In this document: positions 1 through 6,090 of the stretch, piece after piece
Numbering within the stretch: position 1 is the first letter of the stretch
Layout of the letters: each line of letters starts with the position of its first letter
NCBI GenBank assembly: GCA_030830385.1
Contig: JAURNA010000215.1
Span: 1 to 7,685 of the forward strand
Length of the DNA: 7,685 nucleotides
Reading direction: 5' to 3'
Source: Crocinitomicaceae bacterium
GTDB lineage: Bacteria > Bacteroidota > Bacteroidia > Flavobacteriales_D > Crocinitomicaceae
Position numbers and translations under genes: made by a program
The notes under the pieces: generated by a model
What the model was told of the DNA's origin: nothing
The model's database searches: none
Seen by the model: the letters and a program-made list of their open reading frames with translations, nothing else

Positions 1-462
1 GGAGATTTTCATTTCGAGACCAAGGTTCAGAGCAAGTGTTCGAGCCCGGTACATCGCTTCCTTTTCAAGCGAACGTCCCTTGATCCATTTGTCGATATCT
101 TCCTGTTCTGCAACACGGAAAATCTTTTTCGCCTCCAACGGTTTAAACCCCGGAGATTTTCGTTGTACCTGAATTCTGGCTAATTCTCCGGTTACTGAAA
201 CGACACCAACGTCGTGACCGGGAGACCCCTCAACTACCGTTACATCACCCACCTGCAAATTGAGGCTCTTCGTGTTTCGGTAAAATCCTTTTCGGCTGTT
301 TTTAAACCGAACTTCAACTATATCGTATGGAGACTGTCCGGACGGCGGCTGCATATTCGCCAACCAATCAAACACCTCCAGTTTGTTGCATCCACCAGAA
401 CTACAGGTACCATGGTTTTTACATCCTCCGGGAGTTCCTTCTCCACAACTACCACAACCCAT
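1..462 (-). CDS. ricT: RicT/YaaT-like PSP1-domain protein, N-terminal part (runs off the left edge)
   Basis: Reading the minus strand from the ATG at 462-460 gives 154 codons open to base 1 with no stop, so the C-terminus lies outside. The protein begins MGCGSCGEGTPGGC and has five early cysteines (C3, C6, C14, C20, C25), then CNKLEVFDWL, a basic beta-rich stretch (VEVRFKNSRKGFYRN, 50-63), SPGHDVGVVS (80-89) and ARTLALNLGLEMK (140-152), where the PSP1 region begins. This pattern is that of Bacteroidota 'stage 0 sporulation' PSP1 proteins. In Bacillus subtilis the relative RicT (YaaT) works with RicA and RicF in an Fe-S-containing complex that modulates RNase Y and mRNA maturation; the role in Bacteroidota is less clear. 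The conserved MGCGSCG beginning fixes the start; I see no Shine-Dalgarno. In this phylum ricT commonly follows holB and precedes gldH. Here the glycosyltransferase lies between, so ricT needs its own promoter within 463-593; I found no convincing minus-strand TAnnTTTG box there. Confidence 0.9.
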   Translation of the reverse strand, partial: MGCGSCGEGTPGGCKNHGTCSSGGCNKLEVFDWLANMQPPSGQSPYDIVEVRFKNSRKGFYRNTKSLNLQVGDVTVVEGSPGHDVGVVSVTGELARIQVQRKSPGFKPLEAKKIFRVAEQEDIDKWIKGRSLEKEAMYRARTLALNLGLEMKIS

Positions 463-547
463 CGTTTCTTTATTTCGTGTAAAAATAGGGATTATTCTCC
501 TTGACAGTGTTCAGGACCCTTTGAAGTTTCAACGATCTGACGTGAAT

Positions 548-579
548 TTTGGGTAGGACCACAGATACGATTAGATTTG
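548..579 (+). promoter_or_regulatory. Bacteroidota-type sigma promoter for the glycosyltransferase
   Basis: TTTG at 548-551 is followed after exactly 20 bases by TAGATTTG at 572-579, a full match to the Bacteroidota -33/-7 pattern (TTTG, about 17-23 bases, TAnnTTTG). Transcription should start near 585, leaving a leader of only about 8-10 bases before the ATG at 594. The promoter also rules out the upstream in-frame TTG at 549, which lies inside the -33 box. The rest of the 131-base divergent spacer (463-593) holds only a short dyad, TTGAA-N2-TTCAA at 521-532. Confidence 0.75.
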
Positions 580-593
580 TAAAAAATGCGATT

Positions 594-1508
594 ATGAAGA
601 TCAGCGGTTTTACGATGGTGCGCAATGCCGACAAGTATTATTTTCCCATTCAGGAAACCATCACGTCTGTTCTTCCGATTGTTGACGAATTCATCGTGGC
701 ACTTGGCAATTGTGATGCTGATGACAAAACACGTGAGAAAATCGAGGCAATTGGTTCGGATAAGATTCGAATCATCGACCGGGTTTGGTCAGAAGAAGAA
801 TTCATCGATGGGCGCATTTTTGCCCATGAAACGACGTTTGCTCTTTCTCAATGCACAGGAGATTGGTGCTTTTACCTTCAGGCGGATGAAGTGGTGCATG
901 AAAAAGATCATGAAACAATCGTTTCAGCATGCAATACCTACCTGAACCGTGATGATGTGGATGGATTACTGTTCGACTACTTCCACTTCATGGGTGATTA
1001 CGATCACTACCTTCCTTTTCACAATTGGTACCGCAACGAAATTCGCATCGTGAAGAATAATCCGGGTGTTTTTTCCTACAAGGACGCACAATCGTTTCGC
1101 AAGGGAGACAACGAAAAACTCAACGTGATCCGAATCGGTGCAAACATTTTCCATTACGGGTGGGTTCGGCCTCCTTACCTCATGCAAAGCAAGAAGAAGG
1201 AGCAGGACTCCATGCACCATGGCCGAGAGAAAATCCGTGAGGAATACGAATCGAAACCGCCGGAGTTTGATTACGGTCCTCTTGGTAAAATTCCTGTATT
1301 CAAAGGCTCACATCCAAAAGTGATGGAAAAGCTTATGACGGAAATCAGCTGGAGAGACAAATTGAACTACACACGCATTCCTTCTCCTGATTGGCCGGGT
1401 ATGAAGCACGAGAAATTCAAGTATCGTCTCCTGACCTTTATCGAAAATAAGCTGATGAACGGCCGCGGCTTATTCGCTTATTCCAACTGGAACCTTCTCA
1501 GGAAATAA
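594..1508 (+). CDS. Family 2-type glycosyltransferase, soluble
   Basis: 304 residues from the ATG at 594. The start MKISGFTMVRNADKYYFP followed by SVLPIVDEFIVALGNCDADD (25-44) is the nucleotide-binding beginning of a GT-A fold family-2 glycosyltransferase. TGDWCFYLQADEVVHEKD (88-105) carries the D-x-D equivalent as Q-A-D-E, which should bind the metal and nucleotide-sugar. HYGWVRPP (187-194) is a conserved motif of this Bacteroidota subgroup. I see no membrane segment or signal peptide, so it should act in the cytoplasm or at the inner face of the membrane, adding a sugar to a glycan or lipid acceptor; donor and acceptor cannot be read from sequence. An upstream TTG at 549 would add 15 residues but lies in the -33 promoter box, so I reject it. 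The gene is monocistronic, divergent from ricT and convergent with holB. Its TAA (1506-1508) directly abuts the holB stop. Confidence 0.88.
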   Translation: MKISGFTMVRNADKYYFPIQETITSVLPIVDEFIVALGNCDADDKTREKIEAIGSDKIRIIDRVWSEEEFIDGRIFAHETTFALSQCTGDWCFYLQADEVVHEKDHETIVSACNTYLNRDDVDGLLFDYFHFMGDYDHYLPFHNWYRNEIRIVKNNPGVFSYKDAQSFRKGDNEKLNVIRIGANIFHYGWVRPPYLMQSKKKEQDSMHHGREKIREEYESKPPEFDYGPLGKIPVFKGSHPKVMEKLMTEISWRDKLNYTRIPSPDWPGMKHEKFKYRLLTFIENKLMNGRGLFAYSNWNLLRK

Positions 1509-2627
1509 TTATGCTTTGTGGATATGACGCATCACCTGAAAGCACAGGTGTGTGAACAGAATCTTCGGATTGGCATTTCGCTCGATGTGGTAATGGGCAC
1601 CGTTGAAGTCAGACATGAAATCCTCAATGTTATTTCCGGTGATGAAGCGGGAGAATTTTCCCAAAAATTCTGATTCTTCCTTCGAGACATTGGTCAGTTG
1701 ATCTTCTGTGTAATTGCGGAGCATACTTTGTCTGAACATATGCAATGCATAGCGCAAAAACACTTTTTGATACTCGCGGCTGTGATCTGCCATTCCCTCC
1801 GACCAGTCCATCATTTCGAGAACGTTTTTTCGATAACACACGCGCATCAACCGGATAAACTGTTCACGGTTCTCGTCTTTATCTCCAAGGTTGGTTTGCA
1901 ATTCTATCGCTTCCAATAAATCACCATCGGAACGAGCAGCAACGCTGTCGGCTTGGGAAGCACCAAGGTTGTATTGACTGCGCAGAAACCCGCTGATGTC
2001 GTCCATGCTGAGTCGCGGAACTGTAACCCGCTGTGCTCTCGATAAAATGGTCTGGAGCATATATTCATCCGATTCGGCAACCAATAAAAACACGGTTTTC
2101 TCCGGTGGTTCTTCAATGATCTTGAGCAGCTTATTCGCACACGCCTGGTTCATTTCTTCCGCCATCCAAATGATCATCACCTTGTAGCCTCCTTCAAAGG
2201 ATCGAAGACTTAGCTTTTTGACAATCTCCTGGCTTTCGTCCTTTCCGATAATCGGTTTTCGTTCTTTCGAGTCTGAAAAGCGAATCCAGTGGTTCAAATC
2301 AAAATAAGCACTTGCTGCGAGTTGTTCTCTCCACAATGGAATGTTTCCATCTGACGTTTTGCTAATTGCCTGTACGGTTGGAAAGGAATAATGAACGTCC
2401 GGGTGCTGATGAAACGAAACTTTTCGGCAAGACGGGCATGTGCCACAACTATCTGATTCCTGTCTGTTTTCACAAAACAGATACTGAACAAAAGAAAGCA
2501 CGAGAGGAAGGGTTCCATACCCTGGTTTTCCTTGAAAGAGCTGGGCATGGCTGATCTTTCCTCCATTTATTTCCTGAATCAATCGTTGTTTCAGGCTTTC
2601 GTGCCCAATGACGTCGGAAAACTGCAT
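1509..2627 (-). CDS. holB: DNA polymerase III subunit delta' (clamp loader)
   Basis: 372 residues, normal length for the family. The opening MQFSDVIGHESLKQRLIQEI and ISHAQLFQG (25-33) match the delta'/DnaX AAA+ fold. A four-cysteine zinc-binding module follows (C52, C61, C64, C67; CGTCPSC at 61-67). A Walker-B-like strand with NKLLKIIEEPPEKTVFLL lies at 165-182, and the SRC-like sensor motif reads S196-R197-A198-Q. Delta' is the rigid stator of the clamp-loader pentamer that opens the beta clamp and loads it on primed DNA. The P-loop region reads GKPGYGTL (33-40): the catalytic lysine position is threonine, so ATP hydrolysis by this subunit is not expected, as in E. coli delta'. The stop (TTA at 1509-1511) abuts the stop of the convergent glycosyltransferase. 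The ATG at 2627-2625 lies 96 bases from the divergent coiled-coil gene. I see no good minus-strand promoter; a TACTTTAG just before the ATG lacks a -33 partner. Confidence 0.93.
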   Translation of the reverse strand: MQFSDVIGHESLKQRLIQEINGGKISHAQLFQGKPGYGTLPLVLSFVQYLFCENRQESDSCGTCPSCRKVSFHQHPDVHYSFPTVQAISKTSDGNIPLWREQLAASAYFDLNHWIRFSDSKERKPIIGKDESQEIVKKLSLRSFEGGYKVMIIWMAEEMNQACANKLLKIIEEPPEKTVFLLVAESDEYMLQTILSRAQRVTVPRLSMDDISGFLRSQYNLGASQADSVAARSDGDLLEAIELQTNLGDKDENREQFIRLMRVCYRKNVLEMMDWSEGMADHSREYQKVFLRYALHMFRQSMLRNYTEDQLTNVSKEESEFLGKFSRFITGNNIEDFMSDFNGAHYHIERNANPKILFTHLCFQVMRHIHKA

Positions 2628-2671
2628 GCGCTAAAGTACTGGAAAAATTGGAATTATTTTTGCTTTGAATG

Positions 2672-2700
2672 TTGCGTAACTAGCGAATTCAGTATATTTA
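2672..2700 (+). promoter_or_regulatory. Likely promoter of the exported coiled-coil protein gene
   Basis: TTG at 2672-2674 is followed after 18 bases by TATATTTA at 2693-2700, one base off TAnnTTTG. Predicted initiation is near 2706, about 18 bases before the ATG at 2724. This supports the downstream start with a signal peptide over the much longer upstream reading frame, which would overlap holB. The -7 box sits in the spacer of the inverted repeat at 2681-2709. Confidence 0.45.
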
Positions 2701-2709
2701 GGTTCGCTA
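2681..2709. repeat. 7-bp inverted repeat around the -7 box (possible operator)
   Basis: TAGCGAA at 2681-2687 is perfectly complementary to TTCGCTA at 2703-2709, with a 15-base spacer that contains the putative -7 element TATATTTA. The geometry fits an operator for a dimeric regulator, or a weak stem in the DNA around the transcription start. It could be chance, since a 7-bp arm with a loose spacer is not rare. Confidence 0.4.
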
Positions 2710-2723
2710 AAAATATTCAGAAA

Positions 2724-4016
2724 ATGAAAAATATCATACTCATTACCTCCCTGATCTTCTCAGGTTTTTCAACTGCCGTTTACGCCGAGACAATTATCGA
2801 ATGGAACGAAACCGGGCAAAAAGAGGGGCTGTCGGTAACGATCAGTGCAACATACGGTTCTGAGCCCGTAGAAGGTGCTCTCGTGAAAATCACACATGAA
2901 CGTACGGTTGTAGGGGCCGGAAATACCGATGCCAACGGGTCGGCCAACATCTCGCTTCCCCAATATGGAAAACAGTTGGTGACGATCGAGGTTTATCATT
3001 CATTGTACCGAGCCAGCAAACTCAAAGACATTGTTCTCGAAAATGGAAAAACCTACAGCTTTTCCATGAAGAGTAAGTCGGAAACCGTCGAAGAAATTAC
3101 CGCTGAGTCGGCGAAAACGGAAAGCAAACTTGAATCAAAAATCAAGGACGAGCACGAGGATATCGGAAGTTATCAGGAGCGTGTAGAAGAATCAAAAAAG
3201 AACGCGGAACAATTGAGAACCGAAACGGAGAATCTTCAGGAATCTGCCGAAGAAACCCGCAACACCACCGAAGAAATGCGCAACACCACCGAAGAACGAA
3301 TGTCGGAGGCAGAACGCGCGCGCAAAGAGGCGGAAGACGCAAAACGAGGGGAAGTTGAACGTGTAAACCGTGAAGCTGCAGAACGCGAAGAGGCTGCGCT
3401 TAGAAGAAAGCAAGAGAACGAGGAGCGACTTCGTGAACTTGAGGAAGCAAAAAGCCTTGAACTCGTTGCCGTTGAGGAGAACGAAGCCCGGAAAGAAGCT
3501 GAACGCAAGCAGGAAGAAGAAGAAAAGGCACGGGAAAAGGCTGAAAAAGAAGCCGCCGATCGTGAAAAAGAACAGAAAGAGCAGAAAAAGCAGGCCGAAG
3601 AACAAGCGAAAAAAGCAAAAGAAGAAGCGAAGCAAGAAGAGAAAACAGAAAAGCAAGAAGAACAAGCGAAGAAGGAAGCTGAAGATGAAGCAAAACAAGC
3701 CGGGAAAGAGCAAAAAGAGGTCGAAAAAGAAATGAAGGAGGCCCAAAAAGAGCAAGAAGAAGCTGAGAAAGAGGCAAAAGAAACCTCTGAACTCAAGGAA
3801 AAAATTGCCAAACTGGATGCCGATCAGAAGAAGCTGGACGAAGATCGCAAGAAGTTGGACGACGAGCAGAAAACACTTGATAAGAAAAAGAAAAAAGGGA
3901 AGAACATGGACAAGTTAGCCGAAGATCAGGCGAAGCTCAATGAGGATCATAAAAAACTGGACGAAAAGCAGAAAAAACTGGACGAAAAGCGTAAAAAGAT
4001 CACAAAGAAAATGTAG
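2724..4016 (+). CDS. Exported Lys/Glu-rich coiled-coil protein with N-terminal beta-sandwich-like domain
   Basis: 430 residues from the ATG at 2724. Residues 1-21 form a signal peptide (MKNIILITSLIFSGFSTAVYA, predicted cut before E22), so the protein should reach the periplasm or beyond. Residues 22-118 look like a small beta-sandwich of carboxypeptidase-regulatory or Ig-like type: VEGALVKITHE (49-59) and NTDANGSANISLP (67-79). Residues from about 120 to 430 are almost wholly charged (E, K, A, Q, R) and predicted helical or coiled coil, resembling the helical domain of TolA. The tail from residue 363 is a chain of heptads of the type KLDEDRK. I see no transmembrane anchor, lipobox, OmpA domain or type IX secretion tail. 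I do not recognise a named family; a structural or scaffolding role in the envelope is inference. Long antisense reading frames across 3192-3811 are shadows of the lysine/glutamate-rich codons. A terminator follows the stop by one base. Confidence 0.8.
   Translation: MKNIILITSLIFSGFSTAVYAETIIEWNETGQKEGLSVTISATYGSEPVEGALVKITHERTVVGAGNTDANGSANISLPQYGKQLVTIEVYHSLYRASKLKDIVLENGKTYSFSMKSKSETVEEITAESAKTESKLESKIKDEHEDIGSYQERVEESKKNAEQLRTETENLQESAEETRNTTEEMRNTTEERMSEAERARKEAEDAKRGEVERVNREAAEREEAALRRKQENEERLRELEEAKSLELVAVEENEARKEAERKQEEEEKAREKAEKEAADREKEQKEQKKQAEEQAKKAKEEAKQEEKTEKQEEQAKKEAEDEAKQAGKEQKEVEKEMKEAQKEQEEAEKEAKETSELKEKIAKLDADQKKLDEDRKKLDDEQKTLDKKKKKGKNMDKLAEDQAKLNEDHKKLDEKQKKLDEKRKKITKKM
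3249..3297 (+). repeat. 21-bp tandem repeat inside the coiled-coil gene
   Basis: Two adjacent 21-base units (3249-3269 and 3270-3290), nearly identical, are followed by a partial third. They encode EETRNTT, EEMRNTT and EER (residues 176-192). The seven-codon period equals one coiled-coil heptad, so this looks like a recent in-frame duplication that lengthens the helix by two turns. Confidence 0.7.
3810..4013 (+). repeat. C-terminal heptad repeats of the coiled-coil protein
   Basis: Residues 363-390 read as KLDADQK, KLDEDRK, KLDDEQK, TLDKKKK. After a short break (KGKNMD) come KLAEDQA, KLNEDHK, KLDEKQK, KLDEKRK and the end KITKKM. Leucine recurs every seven residues with an aspartate or nearby charge, giving one hydrophobic position per heptad. 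The units have diverged at DNA level, so this array is older than the 21-bp repeat at 3249. Confidence 0.75.
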
Positions 4017-4017
4017 G

Positions 4018-4048
4018 AAAAAGGCGTCATAATCATGGCGCCTTTTTT
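4018..4048 (+). terminator. Strong intrinsic terminator after the coiled-coil gene
   Basis: A 13-bp stem (4018-4030 with 4035-4047) with one G-U pair and a four-base AATC loop ends in a run of six T (4043-4048). The GC core is GGCG/CGCC. It starts one base after the TAG of the coiled-coil gene and ends 9 bases before the GTG of the transporter. Confidence 0.9.
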
Positions 4049-4057
4049 CGTTGCCCC

Positions 4058-4972
4058 GTGCAATCCAATGTAAAATACTTCGTTGCCCTCCACCTGATTA
4101 TTGTTCTGTTCGGGTTCACAGGAATTGTAGGTGGTCTGGTATCGCTCGACTCCTTCTCCATCGTCTGGTATCGGGTATTGATTGCGGCGGTATCACTGGC
4201 TATTTTATTTCCCATCATAAAGCAATCGTTTCGGCTTCCATCTCCGCGACACTACTGGGTACTCATCGGAACGGGTTGTTTTGTCGCTGCTCACTGGGTC
4301 ACCTTTTACGAATCCATTCAACTTTCTACAGCATCACTTGGAACGCTTTGTCTTTCTACCACAACCCTGCACGTTGCCTGGCTCGAACCGTTGATTATGA
4401 AGCGAGCGTTTTCCAAGGTTGAGCTCGTAATGAGTGTAATCGTAGTCTATGGAATCTATTTTGTATCCGAAGATTTCAACGCACAAGAATACAAAGCGCT
4501 CGCCTACGGGCTTGCATCGGCTTTGTTTGCCGCTTTGTTTGCAGTAATCAATGGAAAAGTAGTGCATGAAGTTCCCGCGGCGCGTATCGCGTTCTACGAA
4601 ATGACATCCGCACTTGTGGTGTTGACTTTCGCTCTTGGTTTCCAAAACAGACTGGGTCCGGACTTATTTGTCATTTCCATGGAAGATTTCGGCTGGATGC
4701 TCTTCCTGGGACTCATCTGTACTTCGTTTGCCTTTCTTGTCTATGTGGAAATCGTAAAATACATTGGTGCATTTGCTGCCTCGTTGAGCATCAACCTTGA
4801 GCCTGTATATACCATTTTGCTGGCAATCCCTATCCTGAAAGAAAACCAGGAGCTTAACGCCAATTTCTACATCGGATCGGCATTAATCGTTGTTGCCATC
4901 CTATTGAACGCCATTATAAAACGCTACCTGAGACGCAAGTCTCAATCCAATTCAACAACTGTTATTGATTAA
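4058..4972 (+). CDS. EamA/DMT-superfamily transporter, 10 membrane segments
   Basis: 304 residues, typical length for a two-repeat EamA (drug/metabolite transporter) protein. About ten hydrophobic helices can be seen, roughly at 8-28, 36-55, 66-86, 92-112, 122-137, 145-165, 177-195, 211-230, 236-258 and 269-288. Family features include LHLIIVLFGFTGIVGGLVSL near the start and ASLSINLEPVYTILLA (241-256) in the second repeat. A basic cytoplasmic tail follows (IKRYLRRK). Such proteins export or exchange small metabolites across the inner membrane; the substrate is unknown. The start is GTG at 4058: no in-frame ATG lies upstream before the terminator, and the next internal Met (residue 114) would remove four helices. 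No Shine-Dalgarno or TAnnTTTG box is visible, since the space is occupied by the terminator. A 12-codon ORF (4035-4073) begins within the terminator stem and overlaps the GTG start in another frame. Confidence 0.88.
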   Translation: MQSNVKYFVALHLIIVLFGFTGIVGGLVSLDSFSIVWYRVLIAAVSLAILFPIIKQSFRLPSPRHYWVLIGTGCFVAAHWVTFYESIQLSTASLGTLCLSTTTLHVAWLEPLIMKRAFSKVELVMSVIVVYGIYFVSEDFNAQEYKALAYGLASALFAALFAVINGKVVHEVPAARIAFYEMTSALVVLTFALGFQNRLGPDLFVISMEDFGWMLFLGLICTSFAFLVYVEIVKYIGAFAASLSINLEPVYTILLAIPILKENQELNANFYIGSALIVVAILLNAIIKRYLRRKSQSNSTTVID

Positions 4973-5058
4973 TCCCCTTACTTTCTCCTAGGAAGCCTGA
5001 AATTTTTTCCGTATTATTACCTTAGTATATTAATCCTGTTTAACGCGGACAAGCCAAT

Positions 5059-5877
5059 ATGAAAACCAAGACTTTTATCGTTCCACACGATTTCACTGAA
5101 GTAGCCGATATCGCTCTCGACCATGCAATTGCAACGGCACGTACTCTTAATGCCGATGTGCATGTTTTACACGTTGTTAATAAACAAAAAGACATCTCGG
5201 CTGCTGAGGAAAAACTCAACGCCATTATCTCTGCAAAAGACAAGTCTGTATCGATCCGTTTTTCGGTTCGGGTGGGCAATATTTTTGAAGACATCGGAGA
5301 TTTTGCCGCCGAGAAGCATGCCGAACTCATTTTTATGGGGACACATGGAACCCACGGTTGGCAGCATCTTACCGGGATGAACGCCCTTAAAGTAATCACG
5401 AATTCGTCAGTGCCCTTCGTAATTGTTCAGGAAAAAACACCCAAGGAAACCGGGTACGACAGCATCGTGGTTCCGCTGGATTTAAGCAAAGAAACCAAGC
5501 AAAAGCTGACCATTGTTGCCAACCTTGCAAAGTACTTCAACTCTAAAGTACATGTGGTAACTCCTGAGGAAACTGATGAATTTTTGCGGCACCAGGTAAA
5601 AGCAAATAACCAATTCGCGAAGAAATACTTCTCAGAAAGAGACATCCAGGTGACAACAACGTTGGTTCCAAGAAGCGGCTTTGATAAGCACGTGATAAAG
5701 CACGCCGTAAACATTGATGCGGACCTCATTGCCATCATGAACCTCAACAAAACAAGTTTACTTGGCGTCTGGGGTGCAAGTCACGAAGAGTACATCATTA
5801 CAAATGATGCGCAAATTCCAACCTTGATTATGAATCCGATTGAAGGGCTCCACCAGTTGGCAGTAGACTTTAATTAG
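5059..5877 (+). CDS. Tandem-domain universal stress protein (UspA family)
   Basis: 272 residues holding two Usp domains. Domain 1 (about 1-125) starts KTFIVPHDFTEVADIALDHA and ends with MGTHGTHGWQHLTGMNALKV (93-112) and VPFVIVQ. Domain 2 (about 133-259) starts SIVVPLDLSKETKQ (135-148) and ends IPTLIMNP (253-260). ATP-binding Usp proteins carry G-x2-G-x9-G-(S/T). In domain 1 the spacing is G94-x2-G97-x8-G106 and the S/T is methionine. Domain 2 has no glycine loop. Nucleotide binding is therefore doubtful or altered, and the protein may sense or bind something else. Tandem Usp proteins are common in Bacteroidota and usually rise under stress or growth arrest. No Shine-Dalgarno precedes the ATG at 5059. 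The 86-base spacer before it (4973-5058) shows only an 8-base palindrome TCCTAGGA (4986-4993), a T run, and an AT-rich stretch, with no clear promoter. The convergent cyclase gene lies downstream. Confidence 0.9.
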   Translation: MKTKTFIVPHDFTEVADIALDHAIATARTLNADVHVLHVVNKQKDISAAEEKLNAIISAKDKSVSIRFSVRVGNIFEDIGDFAAEKHAELIFMGTHGTHGWQHLTGMNALKVITNSSVPFVIVQEKTPKETGYDSIVVPLDLSKETKQKLTIVANLAKYFNSKVHVVTPEETDEFLRHQVKANNQFAKKYFSERDIQVTTTLVPRSGFDKHVIKHAVNIDADLIAIMNLNKTSLLGVWGASHEEYIITNDAQIPTLIMNPIEGLHQLAVDFN

Positions 5878-5913
5878 TCATTCCTTAAAAACCGTGCAAA
5901 AGGTGAGCATGAA

Positions 5914-6090
5914 ATGGGTGCCCTGAATCCTGCGCATAGTAGTAGCGTATTGGAACCACTCCAACGAAATGATGCCAGAAAATGGAGTTGTTTGAGCACA
6001 GCGAATTCTTCATTTTCAAGGGATTTCGTTAAGAGAGATCACGCGGCACTACAGCGAAAAGGGATTTCTGCTCCCTTTTTTATCCCTTGA
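5914..6090 (+). other. 58-codon ORF across the structured element (doubtful gene)
   Basis: ATG at 5914 to TGA at 6088-6090 gives 58 residues starting MGALNPAHSSSVLEPLQRND and ending GISAPFFIP. It has no recognisable domain, no signal peptide and no Shine-Dalgarno. The ORF includes the complete terminator hairpin and ends inside the right arm of the 12-bp inverted repeat, so it would be coding over strong RNA structure. I think it is more likely a by-product of a repeat element than a gene, but it stays open throughout the element. Confidence 0.2.

Noticed and set aside
214..504. Plus-strand frame of 96 codons
   Set aside because: It is the shadow of ricT on the minus strand, whose product is clearly recognisable.
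549..593. TTG start extending the glycosyltransferase by 15 residues
   Set aside because: The TTG lies in the -33 box and the -7 box lies inside the extension; the family motif begins at the ATG at 594.
2625..2638. TACTTTAG on the minus strand as a leaderless holB promoter
   Set aside because: One mismatch to the -7 box, and no TTG at the needed distance upstream.
2532..2723. 64-residue upstream extension of the coiled-coil protein
   Set aside because: It overlaps holB on the other strand, lacks coding character, and would bury a clean signal peptide that begins at 2724.
3192..3811. Long antisense frames rich in F, L and S across the coiled-coil gene
   Set aside because: They are complements of Lys/Glu-rich codons with no domain or start signal; composition explains their length.
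4973..5058. Terminator for the EamA gene and promoter for the Usp gene
   Set aside because: The palindrome TCCTAGGA is separated from the T run, and no TAnnTTTG box is present; neither can be supported.
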